Source: Hymenobacter qilianensis
GTDB taxonomy: Bacteria; Bacteroidota; Bacteroidia; Cytophagales; Hymenobacteraceae
Assembly (NCBI RefSeq): GCF_014489555.1
Contig: NZ_CP060786.1
Location: 1-64,000, forward strand
Length of the DNA stretch: 64,000 bases
Direction of reading: 5' to 3'
The notes below the pieces were generated by a model. That model was not told the DNA's origin. It saw nothing but the letters and a program-made list of their open reading frames with translations, and ran no database searches. Shown one piece after another: positions 35,908 to 45,393 of the stretch (the first letter of the stretch is position 1; each line of letters starts with the position of its first letter). Both the position numbers and the translations under genes were made by a program.

Positions 35908-36642
35908 CTAAGCGGGCTCCGCCACCTCGATATAGGTTGCAGCGGTAAGTTGCTGGGCGCTCTTTTTACTCCGTTGGTAGAAAGCTTCGAGGACCTGGGT
36001 GCCCGCCAGCGCGGGTACTTCCTTCGTCAGCTGCTGCTGGGTGACCTCTCCGGCCGCGGCGCGCTCAAAAACGTTGTTGAGCTGGCTCACACTGACCGTA
36101 AAATTCTCTTCAAACACTTCCACCGTCCCTTGCACTCCCACTGGCAAGGGAGGGGCTAAATCGTCCGATTCGGCTTCTGCAAGATTAATGGAATTTCTAA
36201 TAATAGAATTTTCTTTATTGCCATAATCATTTCCTTGATTTTGCTGGGGCTCTTCGTCGGTTGCTTCGTTGATCTCTTGTTGAGCTTCATCTTCGGCCTG
36301 GTCGGGAGCCAAAGCCGACACCTTCACCACGGTTTCTTCTCCCAACTCTTCGCCTGGCTCATCGGTGACCGCTTCCGTAGCTGGTGGGGCCTCTTCGTTG
36401 GCGGGAGCGAGGTCAGCGGGAGTGGGAAGCACGACGGCCGCTTTCGGAAGTAAGGGCCCCCGGTTGAGCAGCGAGGCAGGGGGCGTAGGCAACGCCTGGG
36501 CGCCGGCTGCTTTGTCCTTTTGGCCCGTGAACAGGTCTAGTACTTCTGCCCGGTAATAGACCAGTGCCACGTACGCGTAGTACACGACGAGCAGGACGGC
36601 CATTGTCCCGAAGAACTGGGACCACGTGATCATTTTAAACAT
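35908..36642 (-). CDS. membrane-anchored transfer operon protein (TraD position)
   Basis: 244 residues. An N-terminal membrane helix (FFGTMAVLLVVYYAYVALVYY) is followed by a long acidic, Pro/Glu/Ala-rich region (about 45-165) that must be extended, and a C-terminal helical segment (FTVSVSQLNNVFERAAAG to YIEVAEPA). No domain family is recognised. The place between the DUF3408 gene and traE is where traC/traD-type accessory genes lie in Bacteroidota operons. A cytoplasmic or periplasmic scaffold role is a guess. A stretch at 36180-36240 is noticeably AT-richer than the rest. Confidence 0.55.
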   Translation of the reverse strand: MFKMITWSQFFGTMAVLLVVYYAYVALVYYRAEVLDLFTGQKDKAAGAQALPTPPASLLNRGPLLPKAAVVLPTPADLAPANEEAPPATEAVTDEPGEELGEETVVKVSALAPDQAEDEAQQEINEATDEEPQQNQGNDYGNKENSIIRNSINLAEAESDDLAPPLPVGVQGTVEVFEENFTVSVSQLNNVFERAAAGEVTQQQLTKEVPALAGTQVLEAFYQRSKKSAQQLTAATYIEVAEPA

Positions 36643-36741
36643 AGCGGTAGCGATATAGAATAAATAGGGGCAAAGCGGTGGCTAGCACCCCTGTTTTAGG
36701 GGTATGTAAATCAGTAACTTAAGCAATAGGTCAGGGGGAGG

Positions 36742-37215
36742 TTAGATCAGCAGGCGCTTCCTATTCTTCTTTTCCTGCTCCGCCAGGAAGGCGCGAATGT
36801 CCGGACCAAAGGTTTCAAAGTGGTGAGTGATGATATTGGCGAGCAAATCAGCCAGCGGGATATTATCGCTGGCCTGGCTGATCGCGCTCAGGGTGCGATG
36901 AGCATCCTCGGTGATATACACCGCCTTATTCTTCTTCTCGCGGCCCCGATAAAGAAAGCTTTCGGGGTAGTCAGCCCGGCCGGCTTGCTCAGCCGGGGGC
37001 AGCTCTTTTCTCCCCTTTCGTTCTGCCTCTTCCGGGCGCTCCACCTTCAGGCTGGAGGCAGCAGGGGCTATTTCAGGGGCACTGTCGGGCGCGGGTAGAG
37101 CTTGCATAGCAGGTTCGGACTCGGGAGCGGAATCGGTTTCAGGCGCGGCGGGTTGACGGTGGCGGGCAAACGAACTGACAAAGGCGTTCACGTCGGGGGC
37201 AGCAGACTTGGCCAT
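36742..37215 (-). CDS. DUF3408-like transfer protein (ParB-type partner of TraA)
   Basis: 157 residues. A disordered Ala/Pro/Glu-rich N-terminus (about 20-95) leads to a conserved domain with ESFLYRGREKKNKAVYITEDAHRTLSAISQ, DNIPLADLLANIITHHFETFGPDIRAFLAEQ and a basic end. This is the pattern of DUF3408 proteins (TraB/TraC-like), small RHH-type proteins encoded after the ParA-like TraA in Bacteroidota transfer operons. It begins 5 bp after the traA stop. DNA binding at the control region upstream of the operon is likely but inferred. Confidence 0.75.
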   Translation of the reverse strand: MAKSAAPDVNAFVSSFARHRQPAAPETDSAPESEPAMQALPAPDSAPEIAPAASSLKVERPEEAERKGRKELPPAEQAGRADYPESFLYRGREKKNKAVYITEDAHRTLSAISQASDNIPLADLLANIITHHFETFGPDIRAFLAEQEKKNRKRLLI

Positions 37216-37220
37216 AGAAG

Positions 37221-37988
37221 TTAAAAATTAACGGGCCTTGCTTGCCTCGGTGCTAGGGTAGCCTTTGCCGGGGCTTCGGCGGCAAAGATGATCTGCGCCA
37301 TTTCCTGAATCAGACCGCTGATACCCAAGTGCATAAACTCCTTGGACAAGGGGAACATAGTCGAGCGCATGCCCTCCTTTTTATAGTTAACGCTTTGCTC
37401 CAGACGGGTAGTCAGGAAGGGAATATTCTGCTGGGCAAACAGCTCTTCCGTGCGCCGGTAGAACTCCTGCTTCTCGCTCTTCACGTGCTTGTTCCAGAAG
37501 GCATAGTATTGCTTCAGCCGGCTGCCGGGCTGGCCCTTAGCGAAGGCCTCCAGGGCCGCGGCAAAGGGCAGAGTGGCCTCGACACTCAACACGTCGGCTT
37601 CCAGGGGCATGAACACGTAGTCCAGCTGCTGCCACAGCTCCACCAAGCCCGGCACGTTGATGGTGCCCGGCGTGTCGATGAATACCAGGTCGAATTGCCC
37701 CTCCATTTCCTTTGCCACGTCCAGGGCCTCAAGTACCTGACAGCCCACGATAGGGTACGCCTGAATACCCAGGGCCTGAAAATCAGTAGCTTTCGTCGGA
37801 TTGGCCTGCAGTTGGGCTAGCTCTTTCTCGCGTAGCCCCTCCAGGGAATGCTGCGGATAGTCGCAGTCAATGACGGCTACTTTCTCCTTCCCCAGGAAGT
37901 GAAAGAGGGAGGCGGCCAGGATGTTGACCGTTGTTTTGCCCACACCCCCCTTCTGGGATGAGATCGATATGAACTTGGTCGTGCTCAT
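37221..37988 (-). CDS. traA: ParA-family ATPase TraA of the transfer operon
   Basis: About 255 residues from ATG 37988; a start 13 codons earlier is possible but adds non-conserved residues. ISSQKGGVGKTTVNILAASL is the deviant Walker A, VAVIDCDYPQHSLEGLR the switch region and FDLVFIDTPGTINVPGL Walker B. It ends with a basic APRQARPVNF tail. In Bacteroidota conjugative elements the first tra gene is a ParA-like protein that, with the DUF3408 partner, is thought to organise transfer or its regulation. It is distinct from the plasmid parA at 24733-25486. The promoter region lies at 38073-38160. Confidence 0.85.
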   Translation of the reverse strand: MSTTKFISISSQKGGVGKTTVNILAASLFHFLGKEKVAVIDCDYPQHSLEGLREKELAQLQANPTKATDFQALGIQAYPIVGCQVLEALDVAKEMEGQFDLVFIDTPGTINVPGLVELWQQLDYVFMPLEADVLSVEATLPFAAALEAFAKGQPGSRLKQYYAFWNKHVKSEKQEFYRRTEELFAQQNIPFLTTRLEQSVNYKKEGMRSTMFPLSKEFMHLGISGLIQEMAQIIFAAEAPAKATLAPRQARPVNF

Positions 37989-38072
37989 TGTAGACAAGGA
38001 AGAGTAGGGGGAGAAGGGACGCGACAACCGGCAGCACTTAGCGAAGAAAGCATGTAATTCCTTCGCTGTTTA

Positions 38073-38160
38073 CAAATTTATAATTGTAGTTGAATAAACC
38101 AACAAATATTTATTTAAAATTGTAAAAAACGATTTTATAGTATATTCGATTTGTTGGTTT
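38073..38160 (-). promoter_or_regulatory. tra operon promoter with 12-bp inverted repeat
   Basis: On the minus strand TAAATTTG (38073-38080) fits the -7 box and TTTG (38103-38106) the -33 element, with a 22-bp spacer. AAACCAACAAAT (38096-38107) and its exact complement ATTTGTTGGTTT (38149-38160) flank 41 bp of AT-rich DNA, and the inner copy covers the -33. This looks like an operator for TraA or its DUF3408 partner; the protein is not known. Confidence 0.55.
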
Positions 38161-38226
38161 TGGAAATAGTTGCGCAGCTATAGGCATAGGATGCTAGTGG
38201 GTTAAATCACTAGGTAGATGGATAGC

Positions 38227-38340
38227 TATCAAACTGAATGTTCAACTATCAGTGTAATTAGTTATCAGACTATTGACTTATCAGACTAGTTATTTTTCAA
38301 ACTATCAAACCAAATATTTATCAGACTATCAAACTATCAA
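38227..38340. repeat. array of TATCA(G/A)ACT words, oriT or control-site candidate
   Basis: The word TATCA followed by GACT, AACT or a shortened form occurs eight times, at 38227, 38247, 38263, 38279, 38303, 38319, 38327 and 38335, all in one orientation. Spacing falls from 16-24 bp to 8 bp at the end. The array lies between the leftward tra operon and the rightward mob genes, where an origin of transfer is expected, close to the relaxase genes. The rest of 38028-38603 is AT-rich and gene-free. Confidence 0.6.
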
Positions 38341-38603
38341 TAGGGGTAACAGGCAATCAAAATCCGGTCTGGTAGTGCCTATGGACTGCTGATTCAGCTG
38401 GGTTCAGCTAGGTAGAAATTTGTTGTTTTTCCAAGAGGGACTTTTCTCATAAAATTAGCTTTCCTATATGTTCAATGTTGGTCAGCAAGCCATGACTTTG
38501 TAGCCACAAACCCTGCGGGTAAGTACCTCCAAAGTCAACCGGAGAATTTGACGCAAGCTATTTCTCCTTGTCGTGCCACCAGCGTCCACCATAGTCTGAA
38601 ACC

Positions 38604-38924
38604 ATGGAAGAGTTAGAGCAGAATCCGCTGGAAACACGGGCCAATAAGGAGAAGGTGAAACGCTTCCGGGTCACGACGGCCGAAGTGAAAGCGATTGAAA
38701 AGAAGGCGGCGAAGGCTGGCTTGTCCTTCTCCGAATACTGCCGCCGGGCTGCATTGGATAAGCCCATAGTAGAATTGATTCCACCCGATTTGCGCCGCCA
38801 AATCAGCACAGCCGGCAACAATTTGAATCAGCTTACCCGCCTAGCCAACGCGGGCAAGCTCGGTGGTGCCAGCGTCGAAACACTGAATGAGCTCCTCACC
38901 CGGTTACTGGAAACGCTCAAATGA
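38604..38924 (+). CDS. mobC: MobC-like relaxosome accessory protein
   Basis: 106 residues. KVKRFRVTTAEVKAIEKKAAKAGLSFSEYCRRAAL is a ribbon-helix-helix DNA-binding segment, and LRRQISTAGNNLNQLTRLAN is the hallmark helix of plasmid mobilisation MobC proteins (called MobA in Bacteroides elements). Such proteins bind oriT and help the relaxase open DNA. The stop overlaps the relaxase ATG by 4 bp. The oriT is expected upstream, in the repeat region 38028-38603. The call is strong for family and good for function. Confidence 0.88.
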   Translation: MEELEQNPLETRANKEKVKRFRVTTAEVKAIEKKAAKAGLSFSEYCRRAALDKPIVELIPPDLRRQISTAGNNLNQLTRLANAGKLGGASVETLNELLTRLLETLK

Positions 38925-39874
38925 TCGCCAAGACAGTTACCGGAAATGACTTTAGCGGCGCGCTGGAGTATGGCGCAGGCCTGCGCTCGGACCGGACCAA
39001 TAAGCAAGCGGAACTGATCAGCGTGGCTAATATTGGTAGCCATGACGCGGCCGGTATCGCCGCCGAAATGCAGAAGGTGGCCGCCTTGAGCGCTCGCACG
39101 CAGAAGCCAGTCTGGCATACGGTCTTATCATGGGCGCCCGGGGAGAAGGTAAACCAGGAGCAAAAGTTGCAGGCTGCCGCGCTCTACTGTGAGTTGATGG
39201 GGGCCAGCCTGGAACGGCACCAGGTCGCGGTCTACGAGCACAAGGATAAGGACCACCCACACGTTCATATTTATATCAACCGAGTGCCCACCGATGGTGG
39301 GGCCGCCCTTGACACAGCCCAGAACTATGCCCGCAATGTGAAGGCCACGCGCCAGATCCGGGAGCAGCTGGGCATGAAGCCCTTACCCGAGCGCCGGGTC
39401 ACGACCAAAGACGTGGATCCACGGAAGGAAGAAGCCCGCGGCTACGTGCGCGAGCAGCTGATGGCCGCTCTGCTGTACGCCAGCATCCGCACGATTGACC
39501 AGTTAGTAGCCCGACTGCAAGCGCAGCAGATAGCGGTGGTGCTCAAGCGCGACGCCAAGGGCGTCTTGGTAGGCACCAGCTTCCACTATCAGGAAAGCAG
39601 CGTGAAGGGTACAGAAGTGGGCATCAAAGCCAAACAGCTGCGCGACCACTTTCGCCCCTTCGGGTCCGAGGCTTTGCGCACTCGTAACCAGGCGGTGGAC
39701 TTCACTAGTGGCCAGAGAGTGGGCCTAGCCCTGACCACGTCAAAAGATGAGATAGCAGGTAACCTCATCCGGGTAAGTGACGAGTCCGGCCCCGCCATCG
39801 GTGGCCCCACCATCGATGATGCCGAGCGCAACGAGAACGAAACACGCCGCCGCCGTCGGCGACCCAAGCTGTAG
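38921..39874 (+). CDS. mobB: relaxase/mobilisation nuclease
   Basis: 317 residues. The N-terminal MIAKTVTGNDFSGALEYGAG is typical of Bacteroidota relaxases, and the HKDKDHPHVHIYINRV motif near residues 107-122 supplies the metal-binding histidines. NYARNVKATRQIREQLGMKPL follows. The C-terminus is Arg-rich. The nicking residue is probably a Tyr in the first 20 residues (Tyr17). It cleaves and carries the transferred strand at oriT, together with MobC and the coupling protein. Translation is coupled to MobC through an ATGA overlap. Confidence 0.9.
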   Translation: MIAKTVTGNDFSGALEYGAGLRSDRTNKQAELISVANIGSHDAAGIAAEMQKVAALSARTQKPVWHTVLSWAPGEKVNQEQKLQAAALYCELMGASLERHQVAVYEHKDKDHPHVHIYINRVPTDGGAALDTAQNYARNVKATRQIREQLGMKPLPERRVTTKDVDPRKEEARGYVREQLMAALLYASIRTIDQLVARLQAQQIAVVLKRDAKGVLVGTSFHYQESSVKGTEVGIKAKQLRDHFRPFGSEALRTRNQAVDFTSGQRVGLALTTSKDEIAGNLIRVSDESGPAIGGPTIDDAERNENETRRRRRRPKL

Positions 39875-39969
39875 GGTTTTCGTCCAAGTGGATGAAAAAC
39901 TAACAGTCAAGTTATTAAGCCTTATCGCTACCTGCTTTTCTCCCTATTACCTACTAATCTTAACCCATC

Positions 39970-41987
39970 ATGGAAGACGAAAGAGGCCTTCGGAAGATCA
40001 TGGACTTCATGCGCCTGCTCAGCGTGCTGCTCGTGCTGATGCACGTCTACTACTACTGCTACGGCTTCTTTGCCGAGCAGCACCTGACGGCCGCCTGGTC
40101 GGGTCAGCTACTGACCCGGTTCAGCACGAAAACGGCCCTGTTTCACGCCCCCTACGTGACGAAGCTGGCGGCCGCAGTATTCTTGGCCCTTTCGTGCCTG
40201 GGTACGCGTGGTCGGCCCAAAGAGGGCCACACCTGGACGCCCATTGTGGGTAGCTTAGTGGTGGGGGCGGCGCTATTCTTTGGGAGTGGGCTGCTCTTGG
40301 AGCTGGCCTACTCACCGGCGGTGCTCACGGCCCTGTATAGTAGCACCACGGCCGTCGGCTTTCTGCTCCTACTCCGGGCCGGCAACTTGATTAGTCGCCT
40401 CCTGAAGATGAACCTGATGCGGGATATTTTCAACTCGGAAAACGAGACGTTCCCCCAGGAAGAAAGAAAGCTGGAGAACGAGTTTTCCGTGAACCTGCCC
40501 ACGTCGTACCAACTGAAGGGCAAGCAGCACCAGGGCTGGGTCAATATCGTGAATCCGTTTCGCGGGACGGTGGTGTATGGCACACCCGGCTCGGGGAAGT
40601 CCTTCGCCATTATCAACCAGTTCATCAAGCAGCACCTATCGAAGGGCTTTGCGATGTACGTGTATGATTTCAAGTTCGATGATCTGAGCCGCATCGTGTA
40701 TAATGAGCTGCTCAAGCACCAGGACAAGTACAAGCAACCGGTGCGCTTCTACGTGATCAACTTCGATGACCCGCGCAAAAGCCACCGCTGCAATCCCCTC
40801 TTACCCGCGATGATGACCGACATCGTGGATGCCTACGAGAGTGCCGCTACCATCATGCTTAACCTAAACAAAAAGTGGATTGAGAAGCAGGGCGAGTTCT
40901 TCGTCGAGTCACCCATCAACTTTGTGGCGGCCATCATCTGGTTTCTCAAGCTCTATGAAAATGGCAAGTACTGCACGTTCCCCCACGTGATCGAGTTTCT
41001 GGGCCGCGAGTACCAGGAAATGTTCCCGATTCTGGCCTCGTATCCCGAGATCGAAAACTACGTGCGACCTTTTATCAGTGCCTACCAGGGCGACGCGATG
41101 GAGCAGTTGGAGGGCCAAATTGCCTCAGCGCGCATCCCGCTTTCGCGGCTGGCCTCGCCCCAGCTCTACTGGGTGATGAGTGGCAACGATTTCACCCTGG
41201 ATATCAACAACCCCGCCGAGCCCAAGGTCTTGTGCGTGGGCAACAACCCGAACCGGGAAGTCATTTACGGCGCTGCCCTGGGGCTGTATAATGCGCGCCT
41301 CGTCAAGCTGGTTAACCAGAAGGGCAAGCTTAAAGCCTCCCTAATCATTGACGAGCTGCCTACCATCTACTTCAAAGGATTGGATAAGCTGATCGCCACG
41401 GCCCGTAGTAACAAGGTTTCTACTTGCCTGGGCATTCAGGATAAGAGCCAGCTGGACCGCGATTACGGCAAGGCCGAATCTTCCGTGATTCAAAATACCA
41501 TCGGCAACGTGCTCTCGGGCCAGGTTACGGGGGAGAGTGCCGAGGCCCTGAGCAAGCGTTTCGGCCGTATCGTGCAGCAGCGGCAGTCGCTGACCAGCAA
41601 CAGCCGCGACACGAGTTACACCCTGGCCACCCAGCTCGATAGCATGATTCCCGCCAGCACGATTGCCGGCCTGAGCCAAGGCACCTTCGTGGGCGCCGTG
41701 GCCGACAATTTCGGCGAAGAGATAAACCAGAAGGTGTTTCACGCCAAAATTCTGGTCGATGTAGCGAAAACAAAGCAACAGGAAGCGGCCTATGCCGACA
41801 TTCCCGACATCACCAGCTTCGTCGACCCGACGACGGGGAGGATACCACGGAGCAGGTTATCCGGGCGAATTATAAGGCCATCAAGGACGACATTGCGGCC
41901 ATTGTGAAGACGGAATTGGAAAGGATTGCCAGTGATCCCAACTTGCAGCACTTACTCCACACCAAAAAGGCGAAGGCAAAAGCATGA
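39970..41987 (+). CDS. type IV coupling protein (VirD4/TraG-type ATPase), frame broken near the end
   Basis: Restored length is about 672 residues. Four N-terminal membrane segments (for example FMRLLSVLLVLMHVYYYCYG and IVGSLVVGAALFFGSGLLL) precede an ATPase with Walker A YGTPGSGKSFAI near residue 203, FAMYVYDFKFDD, KASLIIDELPTIYFKG (Walker B) and CLGIQDKSQLDRDYG. One G at 41835-41838 turns the visible end into DPTTGEDTTEQVIRANYKAI and continues to a TGA at 41985-41987. The coupling protein brings the relaxase-DNA complex to the secretion channel. It follows the relaxase and overlaps the XRE gene by 4 bp once restored, which supports the repair. Confidence 0.9.
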
Positions 41988-42349
41988 ATAAAAAATTAAT
42001 TGGTAGAAGGCTGGCTGCCCTGCGGGACGAGATCGCGGGTCCAGGGGAGAAGAAGTGGACGATCGCGATGGTGGCCGAGGAAACCGGTTTGACCCAGAAT
42101 ATGGTCGGCCAGATGGAGCGTAGCGGGGCCGGAGGCATTGAAATCTTCATTTCGTATCTACTTTTCTTCTACCGCCGGGGCTATAACCTCAACTGGATCA
42201 TTCTGCCCGATAATGCGAGTGTCTCCAAAAAGCGTCTGGAAGAGGATGTCAAAACCGTTGATATGCGAAGTGTGGCAAATCAATTCCAGTATTTACGTCA
42301 ATCGATTGAGAGAGAGATAGATACGGCGTTTAAGGCGCTGGAAGCGTAG
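41984..42349 (+). CDS. XRE-type regulator at the end of the mob operon
   Basis: 121 residues. RLAALRDEIAGPGEKKWTIAMVAEETGLTQNMVGQMERSGAGGIEIFISYLLFFYRRGYNLNWII is a Cro/CI-type helix-turn-helix, followed by a charged helix that could dimerise (ANQFQYLRQSIEREIDTAFKAL). The ATG overlaps the restored stop of the coupling protein gene (ATGA). An inverted repeat at 42385-42408, just downstream and ahead of the DUF3945 gene, is a candidate target. Transfer regulation is inferred. Confidence 0.7.
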   Translation: MNKKLIGRRLAALRDEIAGPGEKKWTIAMVAEETGLTQNMVGQMERSGAGGIEIFISYLLFFYRRGYNLNWIILPDNASVSKKRLEEDVKTVDMRSVANQFQYLRQSIEREIDTAFKALEA

Positions 42350-42384
42350 CGACTTGTAACTTTGCTTTAGTAAGATAATCAGTT

Positions 42385-42440
42385 ATTTTAGAAAGCAATA
42401 TCTAAAATACCAATATCGCAGGCGTGAATTGTTATATTTG
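42385..42440 (+). promoter_or_regulatory. promoter region of the DUF3945-Toprim genes with inverted repeat
   Basis: ATTTTAGA (42385-42392) and TCTAAAAT (42401-42408) are exact inverted repeats 8 bp apart. TATATTTG (42433-42440) is a perfect -7 box, 56 bp before the DUF3945 start. A second such box, TAACTTTG, is at 42357-42364. The inverted repeat lies near the -33 position and could bind the XRE protein encoded directly upstream. Confidence 0.5.
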
Positions 42441-42495
42441 CTAAGGCTGGCCCCAGGGTGGCGTCAGGTGGTGTAACTCATTAACAAACAGCGAT

Positions 42496-43698
42496 ATGTC
42501 TGAGCAAGCCGAACCAAAGTCCGGTGCTGGAGAGCAGCCCGTTCCCCAAGCCGTAGGGCCAGCAGCGGTCCCGAAAAAACCCGCCGTTCTCAACGTCGAG
42601 GAAACGCGGGATGAATTCATCAAAAACGCCCAGCCCGTGGCCGCTGCCCTCCGGCAGCGGGGCAAAGAAGCCGAGGCCACCCAGCTCGAGCAGGCCGCCC
42701 ACGTGATTGCCCTAGCCGTCGGGGCCCCGCGGCAGGCCACCCCGGGCGATGCCCTGAAGGGCGAATCAGTAAGCCAGGTACTCCAGAACATCTGGGACGT
42801 TATGGACAAAGACCCTACATTGCAGAAGCTGCCCCAGGCCCAGAACCTGCGGAAGGCGGGCCTGGCGCTGGCCGGGGCGGGGCTGCTCAGCATCACCCTT
42901 CGCGATGGCGTAATCGTGAGCTTCGTCAGCAACTTTGCCGACAACTTCAGCCAGGCCCAGAAGGCCGTAGGGAAGCCCGGCGAGAGGCCCCCTGTAAACC
43001 TAGTACGGCCGTCTCTCACTGCCGCTGCTGGAGCGCAGCAGCCGGCCCCAGCTCAGATACCGGTACCCACGGCTAAGCCCGCGGCCGGAGAGCAGTCGCC
43101 AGCGGCAAAGCCTACCTCGCTACTCGCGCCGGAAGTCCTGCAAAAAGCTAAGGCCCTCTACCAGGAAAACCAGCTAGGAATGGCTCCTGTCCGGGCAGGT
43201 TTCACGAGGGAGGATTTACCGCTGCCGCTGCTGGAGAAAATGGGGGTGAAGGTAGAGGAGTTGGAGCAGTCAGGGCAGTTGCAGAAGCTGCTGAGTGGGC
43301 AGAAAACCGACCTACTCTCGTCCTTCTCCCTGCACGATGCGCACGGGGAACCCGTACCCTTTGCCGCCAAGCTGATCATGCGGCGCGACGCGGCGGGCGC
43401 GCCTAGCCTGCAATTTGATTTGCCCAAACAGCAACTAGTCATTCCCGAGCAGATTCTAGGCAAGGAGATCACGCCGGCCATGAAAGAGCAGCTGACCACG
43501 CACGGCGTGGTACCGCTGAGCGAGGGCTTCCGCGATGGCAAAGGGCAGACCTTTGCCGCCTACGTGGCCATTGACCAGGAAATGAACCGAGTGGTCGCCG
43601 TGCGCCGGGAGGGTATCGCGGTGCCTAAAGAGCTGCTGGGCGTTGTGCTGAGCCCGCAGCAGAACCAGCAGCTCCTGGGGGCTACCCGACGAAAGTAA
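42496..43698 (+). CDS. DUF3945/DUF4099-type plasmid protein
   Basis: 400 residues. After a Pro/Ala-rich start, a helical region (about 35-165) leads through a linker rich in Pro and Ala to GFTREDLPLPLLEKMGVKVEELEQSGQLQKLLSGQKTDLL, the DUF4099 signature, and then VPFAAKLIMRRDAAGAPSLQFDL with ITPAMKEQLTTHGVVPL, typical of DUF3945. These proteins are widespread on Bacteroidota conjugative elements, next to Toprim and topoisomerase genes; their function is not established. It is followed at 5 bp by a tiny gene with a related motif. Confidence 0.8.
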   Translation: MSEQAEPKSGAGEQPVPQAVGPAAVPKKPAVLNVEETRDEFIKNAQPVAAALRQRGKEAEATQLEQAAHVIALAVGAPRQATPGDALKGESVSQVLQNIWDVMDKDPTLQKLPQAQNLRKAGLALAGAGLLSITLRDGVIVSFVSNFADNFSQAQKAVGKPGERPPVNLVRPSLTAAAGAQQPAPAQIPVPTAKPAAGEQSPAAKPTSLLAPEVLQKAKALYQENQLGMAPVRAGFTREDLPLPLLEKMGVKVEELEQSGQLQKLLSGQKTDLLSSFSLHDAHGEPVPFAAKLIMRRDAAGAPSLQFDLPKQQLVIPEQILGKEITPAMKEQLTTHGVVPLSEGFRDGKGQTFAAYVAIDQEMNRVVAVRREGIAVPKELLGVVLSPQQNQQLLGATRRK

Positions 43699-43703
43699 CG
43701 GGG

Positions 43704-43856
43704 ATGACCAACCAAAAAAGCCAGTTGTTCGACGCGACGGTCGTGCTCGACCCCGTCAAGCGGACGCTTAGCTTCCGCGACGTCCAGCCGCACGTAGCGC
43801 AACAGCCAGCCGAAAAGGTGGAACCAGTGGCCCCCCACCCCAAAATGAGAATGTAA
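43704..43856 (+). CDS. 50-residue protein after the DUF3945 gene
   Basis: ATG 43704 follows the DUF3945 stop by 5 bp. The product contains SQLFDATVVLDPVKRTLSFRDV, which resembles the short C-terminal repeat seen in larger DUF3945 proteins (F-x-A-x-V...KR-x-L-x-F), and ends with a Pro/Met-rich tail. It may be a detached C-terminal module of the DUF3945 protein or a small partner. The motif similarity and tight spacing argue that it is translated. Confidence 0.5.
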   Translation: MTNQKSQLFDATVVLDPVKRTLSFRDVQPHVAQQPAEKVEPVAPHPKMRM

Positions 43857-43998
43857 ATCTGCTAGTTTTGCGAAAATCAGTTTCCAGGCCTTCCGGGAGC
43901 TGATTTTCTTCTTACAGTAAGGAGTACCCCGCCCCAGTCCACTACCCACGCACATACACACACCGCAATAATGCAGCAGTCCCGTTTTCTCGTTGTCC

Positions 43999-45393
43999 AT
44001 GCAGACGCCCCGTGAACCTGAACTCACGTTCGACCAGGTCAAGCAGGCGATTAACTTGGTCGATTTAGTCCTGACGCTCGGCTACGAGCACCACCGCCAG
44101 CTAAGCGGCCCCGCCCTCGACCAGGGCAAGTTCCACACCTTTGATTATCGCGGCAAGGCGAAGCTGGACCAGGTGATTGTGTACAAAGCCCCTTCCGGCG
44201 ACTACCTGTATTTCAACCGCGCCGACGACCGCGACAAGGGCAGTGTCATTGACTTCCTGAAAAACCGGCTGGAAAACCCCCGCATTGCGGGCATTCAAGC
44301 CAGCAGTGGCAAGAGTATCTGGGGCAGCGTCATGGATAATGCCCGGCGCTTCCTCAGCCTACCAGCCTCCCAGCGCAAGACGAGTCCGCAGTTGCAGCAG
44401 GCAATTGCCCCGGTGCAGCGCGGGGATCAGTACGTGCCCGACTTCCTGCTGAAGACGGCTCCGCTCACGGATACGAGCTACCTGAATGCCCGAGGGCTGA
44501 CCAATGAGACGCTCAGCAACGGCTGTTTTGAGGGGCGCATCCTGAACCACGTGCACGAGGGCGTCAGTAAGACCGGCCAGCCCTACAAGTTTATCAATAC
44601 GGCCTTTCCGCAGGTGTACAATGACAAGATTGTCGGGCTGGAAATCAAGGCCCATGGCCCCATGGCCCAGGCCGCTGATTCGCTAAATTCATCGGCTTTG
44701 TGGCTCTCGAACAGTGGCCCGAAGACCAACACTCTCTTGGTGACGGAGAGCGCCTTTGACGCCCTCTCGCACTATCAGCTCAAGCAACCCACCAACACGA
44801 TGTACGCCTCCACGTCGGGCCAGCTGACCGATAACCAGGTGGTCGAAATCCGGCGGCTCATTACCAACCAGAACCTAAAGACGGTGAAGCCCGCCTTCGA
44901 CAATAATGTGGCGGGTCATGTGTTCGATACCCAGCTGATTACGGGCCTGGCGCACGTGTCCACGCCGATGCATATCGAGCGCAGCTTGCCTGGCCAACTA
45001 ACGGTAACCATCCACTCGGATCAGGAGCCCTACTTCCGCAAGCTACACGAGCAGACGAAAAACTATAATCAGCAGATAACGGAAGGGTATTTCCAGTTGG
45101 CCGGCCGCCATGCGCCCCCGACCCACACGTTGCACAGCGAGTTGATCCTGGCCGGGAAAGAAGCCGACAACCGCTATCAGTTTCACATCCCGAAACGAGT
45201 AGAGGCCCTCGAGTTTTTCAACCGGGCCCTGATGCAAAGCTACCCGATGAGCGTGAAGATGGATTTGGAAAAGTCGCGGGCTTCTGACTGGAACGACCAG
45301 TTGAAAGAAAGCCTTAAGGGAAAAACAACTGCGCTGACGCCGGAACAGCCCGCTGTGGAGGAAGCGAGTCGGCGACGAGGGATCCGCCGATAA
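43999..45393 (+). CDS. Toprim-domain protein (DUF3991-like), primase-type
   Basis: About 464 residues from ATG 43999. The N-terminus (DQVKQAINLVDLVLTLGYEHHR, then GDYLYFNRADDRDKGSVIDFLKNR) matches the DUF3991/zinc-finger-like lead of plasmid primases. The middle part, NTLLVTESAFDALSHYQL, is a Toprim motif (the Glu in TESAFDAL) with TMYASTSGQLTD following. DNA primase or mobilisation-associated strand processing in the recipient is the usual interpretation. The acidic DxD of a full Toprim domain is replaced by KPAFDNNVAG, so activity is uncertain. The gene closes the mob region. Confidence 0.75.
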   Translation: MQTPREPELTFDQVKQAINLVDLVLTLGYEHHRQLSGPALDQGKFHTFDYRGKAKLDQVIVYKAPSGDYLYFNRADDRDKGSVIDFLKNRLENPRIAGIQASSGKSIWGSVMDNARRFLSLPASQRKTSPQLQQAIAPVQRGDQYVPDFLLKTAPLTDTSYLNARGLTNETLSNGCFEGRILNHVHEGVSKTGQPYKFINTAFPQVYNDKIVGLEIKAHGPMAQAADSLNSSALWLSNSGPKTNTLLVTESAFDALSHYQLKQPTNTMYASTSGQLTDNQVVEIRRLITNQNLKTVKPAFDNNVAGHVFDTQLITGLAHVSTPMHIERSLPGQLTVTIHSDQEPYFRKLHEQTKNYNQQITEGYFQLAGRHAPPTHTLHSELILAGKEADNRYQFHIPKRVEALEFFNRALMQSYPMSVKMDLEKSRASDWNDQLKESLKGKTTALTPEQPAVEEASRRRGIRR

